Origin: Bacteroides faecichinchillae JCM 17102
Lineage (GTDB): Bacteria > Bacteroidota > Bacteroidia > Bacteroidales > Bacteroidaceae
Direction: 5' to 3'
Assembly: GCF_000614145.1 (NCBI RefSeq)
Contig: NZ_BAKK01000022.1
Coordinates: 1-64,000, forward strand
Length of the DNA stretch: 64,000 nucleotides
Positions 9,034 through 17,926 of the stretch are shown piece after piece. Within the stretch, counting starts at the first letter, position 1. The number at the start of each line of letters is the position of its first letter. Under the pieces are notes generated by a model, which was given only the letters and a program-made list of their open reading frames with translations, ran no database searches and was not told the DNA's origin. The position numbers were made by a program, and so were the translations under genes.

Positions 9034-9394
9034 AATTCTGCTAATTTGATTAAAATACTTTTTTTAGATTTAATAATTGCCTGAACTGTGTCGGAGAATC
9101 AGACATTTCATTTTTGAACAAACGATGGAGTAATTGAGAATGTTCAAATTTCTACTTCATTTGTTTAAACTCAGGGTTCCTTACTTGAAACAATTTATAG
9201 TAAGGTAACATTGGTTTTACCTAATCTATGATTATATTCTAATGTATACTGTTTTTATCGTCTTTGTTTTTATTTTATCATATGGTGTCTATATCCTAAA
9301 ATCTTTATATATTGTTTTTGTTTACATCGATATACATTTAAAGAAGAACTACTTAACCTTTTTATTCAAGAAAAAACTATTTTCGGGATATAAA
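9034..9394. other. Intergenic region, nothing recognised
   Basis: About 360 AT-rich bases between the DUF169 gene end and the nitroreductase start. I see only a weak GGTAA/TTACC inverted repeat near 9203-9220 and no convincing gene. Confidence 0.4.
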
Positions 9395-10108
9395 CTATGG
9401 AAGTTGCATCCTTTCCTTAATCTTTCCCCACGCATGTGTATCAAACAGACAACTTTGGCGCATTGTCTGATACATCTCTTTGAATCTGGAAATTGGTATC
9501 GTATAGCTCAATTTATCCGGTTCAAAATAAGGTCGCACAGATGGATCAAAGAAACCGATAAAAGTTCGTTTGCCATTTTTTCGGTTTTCAATGGTGGCTT
9601 GTGTCACCACTGTGCTACAGCCAGAACCAAAGGTAGTTACGACACAATCATGTGCATTATTATCAAAGAAAGCCCAAGTTGTCAATCCTGATAGCATATC
9701 AGGATTTGCCAGAAATATAATTCCTTCTTTATCCTCTAAATCTTCTATCATATCTATACGAGCAAAATGAAGATATTTCTTCTCGGTTCTGGGTACTTCC
9801 ATTTGACGAATAAAGTCAGTCACCATTTCAGGAGTTTGCTTGTATCGCTCTTTAAGGGAAACGAATGTTGGTATATGTTCCGACATCTCAGTAAATCCTG
9901 TATAGAATTTACCTCCTCCACAACCGATTGTTTCAGCATTCAGACTGATAATTCCCCCGTTTCTAACGGTTTTCATTCCTTTGAAGAAACAGCCATTTAT
10001 TTTCTCAGTTTCTCCTTCCAGAGTATCAGAGTACCAGAAGACAAGAGGTAGTTCTGCTGATTCACCGAATGCCTCTTTAAAGTTTTGAATAAATGTTTTG
10101 ATTTCCAT
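9395..10108 (-). CDS. DUF169 domain protein
   Basis: A 237-residue protein of the DUF169 family (COG2043). Typical features are the early PLVFWYSD stretch, a C63-GGGK motif (residues 63-67) and a later NMLSGL-like stretch (NPDMLSGLTTW) followed by GSGCSTVVTQ. Conserved cysteines suggest a metal or iron-sulfur site but the activity is unknown. No signal peptide. It has its own promoter (TTG and TAACTTTG at 10146-10176) and is probably monocistronic. Confidence 0.8.
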   Translation of the reverse strand: MEIKTFIQNFKEAFGESAELPLVFWYSDTLEGETEKINGCFFKGMKTVRNGGIISLNAETIGCGGGKFYTGFTEMSEHIPTFVSLKERYKQTPEMVTDFIRQMEVPRTEKKYLHFARIDMIEDLEDKEGIIFLANPDMLSGLTTWAFFDNNAHDCVVTTFGSGCSTVVTQATIENRKNGKRTFIGFFDPSVRPYFEPDKLSYTIPISRFKEMYQTMRQSCLFDTHAWGKIKERMQLP

Positions 10109-10145
10109 GACACATTGGTTTTTATTTAACTTTGAAGGTTATATA

Positions 10146-10176
10146 CAAAGTTAGAATAAAAAAAGCGATACACCAA
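10146..10176 (-). promoter_or_regulatory. Promoter of the DUF169 gene
   Basis: On the minus strand TTG at 10176-10174 is followed, after 20 bases, by TAACTTTG (10153-10146), a full match to the TAnnTTTG -7 box. It lies 38 bases before the start codon. Confidence 0.65.
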
Positions 10177-10202
10177 TTGTTGAGAAATTAATAATTATAA
10201 AA

Positions 10203-11090
10203 TTAGAAATTAATATCGGAAACCTTCTTCTTACATTTTTCAAGCTTCTCCAATCCTTCTTTTGAGAGTGTGGGATAATGTAAATTCAGTCTTTTTATAC
10301 GCTCACCAATGATTTTGCCTACTGCATAACGCATAAACCATTTATTATCAGCGGGAATAACGTACCATGGAGCCACTTCTGTAGAAGTTTTTGTAAGTAC
10401 ATCTGCATAAGCTTTCATATATTCATCCCAAAATTGACGTTCTTTGATATCAGCAGAAGAGAACTTCCAATTTTTAGACTTATCTTCCAGTCGTTCCAAG
10501 AAACGTTTTTTCTGCTCGGCTTTCGAGACATTAAGAAAGAACTTTAGGATAACTGTTCCGTTTTCCGTCAGGTATCGTTCGAAATCATTAATTTGGCGGT
10601 AACGACGTTTCCAGAAATCAACATCTATATCATCTATTTTTTCAATGCCTGGGAGTTTATTCGACAGAATAATTTCAGGATGCACTTTAGCAATCAATAC
10701 GTCTTCATAATGTGAACGGTTGAAAATACCTATTCTTCCTCTTTCAGGAAGGCAACGATTAATACGCCAAAGGTAATCATGATCCAGTTCTTCGGTAGAT
10801 GGTTGCTTGAAAGAGAAAACTTGGCAACCCTGTGGGTTGATGCCGGACATTACATGTTTAATGGTTCCATCTTTTCCGGCAGCATCCATTGCCTGAAAAA
10901 TGATAAGAATGGAATACCGGTCCTGTGCATAAAGCATACTCTGGAGGTCGGAAAGTTTTTCAATATCCTTTGCTAATTGTTCCTTAGCATCTTGTTTAGA
11001 GATACCTCCTGTAAAAGAAGAGTCGAAATCAGATACCAGATGATTCTTTCCCGGTTTAGCCAATAAGTCCTTAAAAATGTCTTTTTCCAT
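10203..11090 (-). CDS. PPK2-family polyphosphate:nucleotide phosphotransferase
   Basis: A 295-residue PPK2 enzyme that moves phosphate between inorganic polyphosphate and nucleotides. The P-loop DAAGKDGT is at 69-76, followed by the lid/Walker B region PERGRIGIFNRSHYEDV and by WKFSSADIKERQFWDEYMKAY. Length fits single-domain PPK2 proteins. Whether it makes or uses polyphosphate, and with which nucleotide, is not readable here. It is transcribed alone, leftward, divergent from glutamine synthetase. Confidence 0.9.
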   Translation of the reverse strand: MEKDIFKDLLAKPGKNHLVSDFDSSFTGGISKQDAKEQLAKDIEKLSDLQSMLYAQDRYSILIIFQAMDAAGKDGTIKHVMSGINPQGCQVFSFKQPSTEELDHDYLWRINRCLPERGRIGIFNRSHYEDVLIAKVHPEIILSNKLPGIEKIDDIDVDFWKRRYRQINDFERYLTENGTVILKFFLNVSKAEQKKRFLERLEDKSKNWKFSSADIKERQFWDEYMKAYADVLTKTSTEVAPWYVIPADNKWFMRYAVGKIIGERIKRLNLHYPTLSKEGLEKLEKCKKKVSDINF

Positions 11091-11301
11091 AAGTTTGAAA
11101 TTTGAAAGTTTCTACTACTCTAATAAAAACATTTAGAGAGATTGATTAGTTTTTTGATGGCGATAGATAAAATATGTGTTTTAACTATATGTCTTAAAAG
11201 ATAATTACTTATATTTGTCTCTGTGACTTTAAAATGGTTATCATGAAAAACAATTTTAAGATTATTGTATTAAAACTATACAACAATAAAAACAACCAAT
11301 T

Positions 11302-12803
11302 ATGAATCAAGAACTATCAATGAATGCCAATCAATTGGTGGCATACTTGCAAAAGCCTACCTCAGAGTTTACTAAGGCAGACATTATCTCATTTATTCAG
11401 CAGAACAACATTCGCATGGTGAATTTTATGTATCCGGCGGGTGACGGGCGTCTGAAAACATTGAATTTCGTTATCAACAATCAGGCTTATCTGGAAGCTA
11501 TTCTTACTTGTGGAGAGCGGGTCGATGGTTCCAGCCTTTTTTCTTTTATAGAAGCGGGGAGTAGTGATCTTTATGTTATTCCTCGTTTCCGTACCGCATT
11601 TGTAGATCCTTTTGCGGAAATTCCCACATTAACCATGCTTTGTTCTTTCTTTAATAAAGACGGCGAACCTTTGGAAAGTTCTCCTGAATATACACTTCAC
11701 AAAGCTAGCAAGACATTTACGGAGGTTACAGGGATGGAGTTTCAGGCGATGGGCGAACTGGAATATTATGTAATTGCACCGGATATAGATATGTTTCAGG
11801 CAACCGACCAACGCGGATATCATGAATCGGGGCCTTATGCTAAGTTTAATGAATTCCGTACGGAATGCATGTCGTATATCGCACAAACCGGTGGGCAGAT
11901 AAAATATGGGCATTCTGAGGTCGGAAATTTCACTTTGGATGATTGTGTTTATGAGCAGAATGAGATTGAGTTTCTACCTGTGCGTGTGGAAGAAGCTGCG
12001 GATCAATTAATGGTGGCAAAATGGGTGATACGTAATTTGGGATTACAATATGGGTATAATGTGACATTCGCTCCTAAAATTACAGCAGGAAAAGCCGGAT
12101 CGGGACTACATATTCATATGCGTATAGTCAAAGATGGTAAAAATCAAATGTTGAAGGATGGAGTTTTGTCGGAAACAGCACGTAAAGCAATTGCAGGTAT
12201 GATGGTTCTTGCCCCTTCAATAACAGCTTTCGGAAATACGAATCCAACTTCTTATTTCCGTCTTGTCCCTCATCAGGAAGCACCGACAAATGTATGTTGG
12301 GGGATCGTAATCGTTCTGTATTAGTTCGTGTCCCTCTGGGATGGGCTGCTCAATCGGATATGTGTGTACTGGCAAATCCGTTGGAGGTTGAAAGTCATTA
12401 TGATACCAGTCAGAAACAGACAATTGAGATGCGTTCACCAGATGGTTCGGCAGATATTTATCAATTGCTTGCTGGGTTAGCTGTTGCTTGTCGGCATGGT
12501 TTTGAGATAGAGAATGCTCTGGATATTGCTGCTAAGACTTATGTGAATGTAAATATTCATCAGAAGGAAAATGAAGATAAATTGAAATCGTTGGCTCAGT
12601 TGCCGGAAAGTTGTGTGGCATCTGCTGATTGCTTGCAGCAACAACGTGCTATCTTTGAACAATATAATGTATTTAGCCCGGCAATGATTGAAGGGATTAT
12701 TCGTAAACTTCGCAGTTATGAGGATAAGACGTTACGTGCGGAATTGGAGGGTAACCCACAAGCAATGCTTGATTTAGTGAATAAGTATTTCCATTGCGGA
12801 TAA
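11302..12803 (+). CDS. glnA: Type I glutamine synthetase, interrupted by a one-base frameshift
   Basis: Two overlapping frames (11302-12324 and 12294-12803) together make a 500-residue glutamine synthetase, which joins ammonia to glutamate using ATP. The first part has the beta-grasp VNFMYPAGDGRLKTLNF, the metal/glutamate motif MGELEYYV and GSGLHIHM; the second starts at GDRNRSVLVRVPLGW, which carries the catalytic arginines. The joint falls in a run of five G at 12299-12303; a sixth G would restore NVCWGDRNRS exactly. I treat this as one gene with a probable base-calling error; a real null allele is the alternative. A strong terminator follows at 12827. Confidence 0.88.
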
Positions 12804-13109
12804 TGAAATCAATGTAATAATATACTAAAGCTTAAATCCTATATTCATGATGAAGTCGGATTTAAGCTTTTTGTTTTTCTATAAATTTCTGGTTAAATCT
12901 GTAAAATGAGTCATTATTCCACAACTGTGTATTGAAATTCCACATCATTCTACACTAATTTTACATTTATACTTGCTAGACTTTTTGTTATTTTGTTGAA
13001 TATCAATGGATAATTGTGTAATATCCACTTTGGCATTTGCTTTGTATTAAGATAAGCATTGGAGAGAATAAATAAATGTTTTATCATTTACATTTAAACA
13101 ATTACGATT
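12804..13109. other. Intergenic region: terminator, then PepSY-like gene upstream region
   Basis: It holds the glnA terminator and then about 230 AT-rich bases before the next start codon. There are several TTTG words but no clear TAnnTTTG box. Confidence 0.4.
12827..12874 (+). terminator. glnA terminator
   Basis: A perfect 13-bp stem, AAAGCTTAAATCC (12827-12839) with GGATTTAAGCTTT (12858-12870), followed by a T-rich tail. Confidence 0.8.
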
Positions 13110-13418
13110 ATGAAAAAGGTATTAGTAGCAGTATTAATGGGATTAGGAAGTTCTGTAGCATTTGCACAGGTAGTTAAGGACTCTATAGCAGTAGAAACTG
13201 TAGTACAAAATCCACAGGATGAGTTTACCAAAATTGAGATGAAGGATTTACCCGAAGCTGTAACACAGACAATTGCGAAAACCTATGAAGGTTCTTCTAT
13301 TAAGGAAGCTTTTGTTGCAGAAAAGGAGAGTGGTAAAGTTTATAAAGTGATAGTTACTACAAAAGAAGCTAAAGATGTAACCGTTTTGATGAATGAAAAA
13401 GGGGAAGTCGTTGAATAA
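13110..13418 (+). CDS. Small secreted PepSY-like protein
   Basis: A 102-residue protein with a signal peptide ending near the AFAQ site (about residue 20). The mature part has MKDLPEAVTQTIAKTYEG and KVYKVIVTTKEAKDVTVLMNEKGEVV, the strand-turn pattern of PepSY-like proteins. Probably periplasmic; function unknown. It is monocistronic and convergent with the Crp-type regulator, with a shared hairpin between them. Confidence 0.7.
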   Translation: MKKVLVAVLMGLGSSVAFAQVVKDSIAVETVVQNPQDEFTKIEMKDLPEAVTQTIAKTYEGSSIKEAFVAEKESGKVYKVIVTTKEAKDVTVLMNEKGEVVE

Positions 13419-13544
13419 AAGTATCACTAAATTAGTTTATGTTATATAGACTGTAAACTTCTCCATAAAGAAGATAATGAATATAATATAAACTAATGAA
13501 GATGATGCAATTAAGCAAAACTTTATTGTAATAAATAGCCTATG

Positions 13545-13579
13545 GTAAAGTTCCGGTTCGTGATGAATCGGAACTTTAC
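13545..13579. terminator. Hairpin between convergent genes
   Basis: A perfect 11-bp stem, GTAAAGTTCCG (13545-13555) with CGGAACTTTAC (13569-13579). T-runs on either side are poor, so a bidirectional terminator is likely but not certain. Confidence 0.55.
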
Positions 13580-13599
13580 AATGTTTATATAGGTATAGA

Positions 13600-14163
13600 T
13601 TATTCTATCTTTTTACGAATATGGCTAATCGTTTCCGGAGTAACCCGGAGAAAAGAGGCAACTTCTCTGAGTGTAATGTAATTTTGAAAGTCAGGGGAGC
13701 GGCTTACCAAATCCCAATATAGTTCAGTTGGAGTTTTACAATAGACATCCAATAAACGTTTATAGGTTTGTACAAACAATTCTTCTGCCAAAATTCGTTC
13801 CAATTGTTGGTTAGCTTCATTAGTTGTGAAGAATTTCCTCATTTCTTCAGCCGGGGCATAATAGATTATTGAATTGGTGGCAGCCTGTATACTTACCATT
13901 GCTTTTTCTCTTCTGAGACAAGCAGGATAATCACCTACATACTCTCCGGCAAAAGAGTAGCCTACGATATGCTCGCATCCTCTGTCGTCTGTACAAACAT
14001 ATCGAAATAAGCCTTCTTGTATATACGCTCCATTCCCTGTCTGAAATCCCTGTTGGGCAAAATACTCTTTCTTTTTAATCTCTTTGTATTGACCATATTT
14101 CAGAAAAAACTCTTTGAACGCAGAGAACTCTTCACGTTCAGCATAATGGTTGAAGTTCTTCAT
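13600..14163 (-). CDS. Crp/Fnr family transcriptional regulator
   Basis: A regulator of about 187 residues with an N-terminal cyclic-nucleotide-binding-like barrel (YFAQQGFQTGNGAYIQEGLFRY region) and a C-terminal helix-turn-helix, ITLREVASFLRVTPETISHIRK. There are no FNR-type cysteine clusters, so oxygen sensing by iron-sulfur is unlikely. An in-frame ATG at 14196 adds 11 residues of no family likeness; the ATG at 14163 gives the usual N-terminus and is preferred. Effector and targets are unknown. Confidence 0.85.
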   Translation of the reverse strand: MKNFNHYAEREEFSAFKEFFLKYGQYKEIKKKEYFAQQGFQTGNGAYIQEGLFRYVCTDDRGCEHIVGYSFAGEYVGDYPACLRREKAMVSIQAATNSIIYYAPAEEMRKFFTTNEANQQLERILAEELFVQTYKRLLDVYCKTPTELYWDLVSRSPDFQNYITLREVASFLRVTPETISHIRKKIE

Positions 14164-14196
14164 ACATAGTTGTTTTCGTGTTTTTATTGTCAGCAA

Positions 14197-14557
14197 ATAT
14201 ATTTGAAAAAGTAATATTGCGACTAATCTTTGTTTATTTAAAAAGATAATTTAAATATGTGCCCGTTTCTGAACACAACTTTTTCATTTATTAAAACTAT
14301 GTATGATTTATCGTAGATACTTATTGTCAAAGAATAAATGAATGTATTGAATATTAATGTGCATATCAATCCAATCGTCTGAGACAAAATTCTGTTGCAA
14401 TAACTCACTTTTTCTAATACGCGCATAAAATATATGGAAAAGAAAGCTCATTCTGGCAATTATCCCATATCTTTTTATTATTCAGATGCTTAGATAGCCA
14501 ATGACTGGACATCTGAATCTTTCCAAGTTCGGAGTATATATTCTATAATCTTTCTGA
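14197..14557. other. Intergenic region, weak hairpin only
   Basis: About 360 bases between the SIMPL gene end and the regulator. ATTCAGATG (14480-14488) pairs with CATCTGAAT (14510-14518), a possible terminator for the SIMPL gene. A 62-codon open frame on the minus strand has no coding look. Confidence 0.4.
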
Positions 14558-15267
14558 TTATTTAATCTCAAATCTAGCCTTCATTTCATATTTATATTTA
14601 ATTTTTCGGAGTGCTGTTGAATTTGGATCTCCCGGTGAGGCAAAAGCAGCATTGCTAAATGAAGTTTGCGCAGGCATGAAATGATTGCCTTGTTCTTCTG
14701 GCTCTATAATACGTATAATATCTCCCAATCGTTTCCCCATACAATCGACAAGATAAGTTGCTTTCACTTTTGCAGCTTTTAAGGCTTCTATTTTTCCCAG
14801 TTTGCGATATGTTGCTTGATCTTTATTTTTCAATTCTCCGAAGTGGAGTGCATTTATTCCTTTATGTTGATATTCTTGATAATTGTATCAACGATCTTGA
14901 AATTATCAAGCTTCAGATCGAATTCTTTGCTGACTAAGAAGTCTTTACCAGTTTGGCGCCAATAATTACCTATTTCCCATACACGAATATTAGAAGAGGC
15001 AACTCCTATGCTTTGCAAAGTAGCCATTAAGTCCTTTTCGATGTTTTCGATAGGAACTTTTGTCTTGTATTGTTCAGGTTTGGTATTATCCTGAAACTCT
15101 TCTTCCCAATATTCTTGAATCTGGATGATTAGATGAATTTCATCCGGATCTACTTCAATTTCAGAGCTACCGGTTACTTCAATGTACTTTGATGAATCAT
15201 CATTCTGTGCATGAACCATTACTGAATAACTAATCAATAAAACGCTTAATAAAATAACTTTTCTCAT
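14558..15267 (-). CDS. SIMPL (DUF541) domain secreted protein, frameshifted
   Basis: Two frames (15267-14854 and 14833-14558) form a 236-residue SIMPL/YggE-like protein. It starts with a signal peptide ending at VHAQ, followed by the family opening YIEVTGSSEIEVDPDEI. The second part has NKDQATYRKLGKIEALKAAK and ends in a strand-rich MKARFEI. The break lies near 14858: inserting one G gives KGINALHFGELKNKD, joining both frames. Members sit in the periplasm or outer membrane region; their role is poorly defined. A base-calling error is more likely than decay, because there is only one lesion. Confidence 0.8.
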
Positions 15268-15622
15268 ATTGCTGATTATTTTGAGTTTGATATATGGGCA
15301 AAGTTAAAATAAAAAAGTAACTAATGTGGATAAAGCTGTAAAATATATATTGGAGGTCATTATTCGCAGATATTTTATTTGAAAAGATAATGTTAAGTAT
15401 TGGACTATAATTATAAAAAAGATGTTTTATGATAAAGAAAATGAGTATTTATAGTGCATTATTCGTAGAAAATAGCTTTCTTTGTACCGAACAACAATAA
15501 AAGGTTTATTTCGATTTGATTATTTCATATGTATTTTCTCATTTATTGAGTATATCCATTTCTGATTAAGAACTTCCAAAAAACTTTCTTGTTGAATTAT
15601 TAATTTTTTATATTTGAATTTT
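15268..15622. other. Intergenic region, nothing recognised
   Basis: About 355 very AT-rich bases upstream of two divergent genes (SIMPL and RRM). No repeats or clear boxes are visible. A long untranslated leader for the RRM gene is possible but not shown by the sequence. Confidence 0.4.
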
Positions 15623-15868
15623 ATGAATTTGTATGTTGGAAATCTTAACTATAATGTTAAGGAATCAGATTTGAGACATGTAATGGAAGAGTATGGAGCA
15701 GTTGCTTCAGTTAAATTAATCACTGATCGTGAAACAAGAAGATCTAAAGGTTTTGCGTTTATCGAAATGCCGAATGATACCGAAGCTGCAGATGTTATCA
15801 AGAAATTGAACGGTGCAGAATATGTTGGTCGTCCAATGGTTGTAAAAGAAGCATTGCCGAAGAACTAA
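15623..15868 (+). CDS. RNA-binding protein with one RRM domain
   Basis: An 81-residue single RRM protein. RNP2 is LYVGNL near the N-terminus and RNP1 is KGFAFIEM in the middle, both intact. Such short RRM proteins are common in Bacteroides, which lacks Hfq, and are candidate RNA chaperones. A TTG nine bases earlier could also start translation, but the ATG at 15623 gives the standard MNLYVGNL start. A strong terminator follows. Confidence 0.9.
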   Translation: MNLYVGNLNYNVKESDLRHVMEEYGAVASVKLITDRETRRSKGFAFIEMPNDTEAADVIKKLNGAEYVGRPMVVKEALPKN

Positions 15869-15890
15869 TTGAAAATCAATATTAGTATAA

Positions 15891-15930
15891 AGAAAGAGTG
15901 CGTTATCTGCTGATAGCGCACTCTTTTTTA
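15891..15930 (+). terminator. RRM gene terminator
   Basis: AAAGAGTGCG (15893-15902) pairs with CGCACTCTTT (15918-15926 region), extended inwards by TTATC/GATAG, and is followed by a run of T. Confidence 0.85.
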
Positions 15931-15939
15931 CATTGATTA

Positions 15940-16113
15940 CTAATCCTCATTGTTATCCTCTTCGTCATCCACCATATTATTGAGTTCCAGTTCCAGATTT
16001 ACCAAGTTTTGTTCCCATAATTTCAGGATATCTTTTGGTGTATCCTTTGCTGCCTTTTTAATCCTTTCCTGAGCAACAGATACTTCATGTTCTAATTGAC
16101 TACGTCTACTCAT
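15940..16113 (-). CDS. Small acidic protein, 57 residues
   Basis: A clean 58-codon frame from ATG at 16113 to TAG at 15940. It begins MSRRSQLEHEVSVAQERIKK, continues with an amphipathic helical part (DILKLWEQNLVNLELELNN) and ends in an acidic tail (VDDEEDNNED). Coding look is good: no rare composition, heptad-like spacing of leucines and valines, and it ends just behind the RRM terminator in convergent orientation. I do not recognise a family with known function. A helical, possibly coiled-coil cytoplasmic protein is the most that can be said. Confidence 0.7.
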   Translation of the reverse strand: MSRRSQLEHEVSVAQERIKKAAKDTPKDILKLWEQNLVNLELELNNMVDDEEDNNED

Positions 16114-16252
16114 ATTTGTTATTGATTTTTAATTGACGAGATTATAACATGCAAGTATAACAAATGGTTCAACAAAATCAATAATGATAATATAGGGTGA
16201 ACTATTCGTTATAGTGGCTGTTGTAAATCAGAATCTTTTAATACATATAATT

Positions 16253-16987
16253 ATGCTCAATCTGATCGCTGTATTTTTAGTATGTTCAGGTGTTGGAATT
16301 GCTGTTCATATAGCAATAGACCTGTCTCGTCATCCGCAATCTATGAAAATAATGAATACAGTATGGATATTGACTGCGCTTTGGGGAAGTTATCTGGCTT
16401 TATGGGCTTATAATAAATTTGGTCGAAGTACTCCAATGGAATCGGGAGATATGAAAATGGATATGTCTGGCGTGAAAGGGACAGATACGTCTGAAATGCA
16501 GGGAATGTCATTGGATATGTCCATGGGGGGGATGAGTCGCTCTCATTGGCAGTCCGTAGCATTGTCTGCACTCCATTGTGGAGCTGGTTGTACACTAGCA
16601 GATATTATTGGCGAGGGGTTCACAAACTATGTCCCTGTAACAATTGCAAGCAGTCAGGTATTTGGGAACTGGGTACTTGATTTTATATTAGCTTTGATTA
16701 TTGGAATTAGTTTTCAATTTTATGCTATTCGTGAAATGGAAAAGATTTCTGTGAGGAATGCTTTGTTTCGTGCTTTCAAGGCTGATTTCTTCTCACTTTT
16801 GTCTTGGCAGATTGGAATGTATAGTTGGATGGCTATTGTTATATTTATTTTATTTGCCGCTACTCCGTTGCCGAAAGATACTTGGATGTTCTGGTTTATG
16901 ATGCAAATTGCCATGCTTTTCGGTTTTATTTGTGCTTATCCGATGAACGCTTTATTAATAAAAAATGGAGTAAAGAAAGGTATGTAA
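16253..16987 (+). CDS. DUF4396 membrane protein with Met-rich loop
   Basis: A membrane protein of about 244 residues with five or six helices. After the first two helices comes a loop of roughly 40 residues rich in methionine (MKMDMSG, MQGMSLDMSMGGMS), then the conserved SHWQSVALSALHCGAGCTLADIIGE stretch seen here at residues about 100-123, with His and Cys in or near the membrane. DUF4396 proteins are found near copper genes; the Met/His/Cys pattern suggests copper or silver handling, which is inference. A GTG at 16214 could extend the N-terminus by 13 residues; the ATG at 16253 starts directly at the first helix. Confidence 0.75.
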   Translation: MLNLIAVFLVCSGVGIAVHIAIDLSRHPQSMKIMNTVWILTALWGSYLALWAYNKFGRSTPMESGDMKMDMSGVKGTDTSEMQGMSLDMSMGGMSRSHWQSVALSALHCGAGCTLADIIGEGFTNYVPVTIASSQVFGNWVLDFILALIIGISFQFYAIREMEKISVRNALFRAFKADFFSLLSWQIGMYSWMAIVIFILFAATPLPKDTWMFWFMMQIAMLFGFICAYPMNALLIKNGVKKGM

Positions 16988-17007
16988 TTTGATAACTTAT
17001 TAACAAA

Positions 17008-17041
17008 TGAGGGAGACTAGATTAATTTTTAGCTTCCCTCA
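17008..17041. terminator. Terminator between DUF4396 and sucD
   Basis: TGAGGGA (17008-17014) pairs with TCCCTCA (17035-17041), helped by CTA/TTAG inside; located between convergent genes, so it may serve both. Confidence 0.6.
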
Positions 17042-17053
17042 CTTAATATTATT

Positions 17054-17926
17054 CTATTCACTTAGCAGTGATTTTAGAAGTATGGGAATTTCAGCCGGTT
17101 CCTTGGCCACTTGAATTCCCGCAACTGTAAGTGCAGTGATCTTTTCTTGAGCAGAGCCGGAGCTTCCAGAAATTATAGCTCCTGCATGTCCCATTTGTTT
17201 TTCCGGAGGAGCGGACTGTCCTGCAATAAAAGCAACTACGGGTTTGGTGATATGCTTTTGTATGTACTCGGCAGCTAGTTCTTCGGCATTTCCACCGATC
17301 TCTCCAATCATAACAATTGCTTCTGTTTCATCATCATTTTGAAACATTTCTAATAATTCACGGAAATAAAGCCCAACGACCGGATCACCCCCCATACCAA
17401 TGGCAGTCGATTGTCCCATGCCATTTGTTGTCAGATGATAAACAATCTCATAAGTTAAAGTTCCACTACGACTGATTACTCCAATATTTCCTTTCTTAAA
17501 TACGTTTCCCGGTAGAATACCCACAAGGCTTTCTTCCGGTGAAATTAGTCCAGGGCAATTCGGACCAATTAATTTAGCACCTTTGAGCTGGGTGAAACGA
17601 TAGGCTTTGATGACATCTAATGTAGGCACGCCTTCAGATATACAGATAATTAATTTGATTCCTGCATCTGCTGCTTCCATGATAGTATCAACTGCATGAC
17701 TTGCGGGGACAAAAATGATAGAGGTATTAGCTTGCGTTTGTTTTACAGCTTCATACATCGTATTGAATACCGGAAGTCCGTCGATTTCAGTTCCTCCCTT
17801 TCCTGGAGAAGTACCTCCTGCGACATTGGTACCATATTCTTTCATTTTCACAGCATGAAAATGTCCGTCTCTTCCTGTTATTCCTTGTACTAATAAGCGA
17901 GTCTCTTTATTAATAAGTATGCTCAT
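17054..17926 (-). CDS. sucD: Succinyl-CoA ligase alpha subunit
   Basis: A 290-residue alpha subunit that binds CoA and carries the phospho-histidine of succinate-CoA ligase. The nucleotide-fold start GITGRDGHFHAVKMKEYG, GPNCPGLISPEE and the active histidine in GHAGAIISGSSGSA are all visible. The start codon overlaps the stop of sucC by four bases, so the two are translationally coupled. In Bacteroides this enzyme serves the branched fumarate-succinate-propionate metabolism. Confidence 0.95.
   Translation of the reverse strand: MSILINKETRLLVQGITGRDGHFHAVKMKEYGTNVAGGTSPGKGGTEIDGLPVFNTMYEAVKQTQANTSIIFVPASHAVDTIMEAADAGIKLIICISEGVPTLDVIKAYRFTQLKGAKLIGPNCPGLISPEESLVGILPGNVFKKGNIGVISRSGTLTYEIVYHLTTNGMGQSTAIGMGGDPVVGLYFRELLEMFQNDDETEAIVMIGEIGGNAEELAAEYIQKHITKPVVAFIAGQSAPPEKQMGHAGAIISGSSGSAQEKITALTVAGIQVAKEPAEIPILLKSLLSE

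Noticed and set aside
9242-9691. 149-codon open frame on the plus strand
   Set aside because: It overlaps the DUF169 gene in antisense for most of its length and its protein is a run of aromatic and basic residues without family likeness.
12299-12303. Programmed ribosomal frameshifting in glnA
   Set aside because: The G5 run is not a slippery heptamer, and the other frameshifted genes share no common shift sequence or direction, so errors explain the set better.
14238-14426. 62-codon open frame on the minus strand
   Set aside because: AT-rich composition gives a hydrophobic, low-quality protein; no start signal or context.
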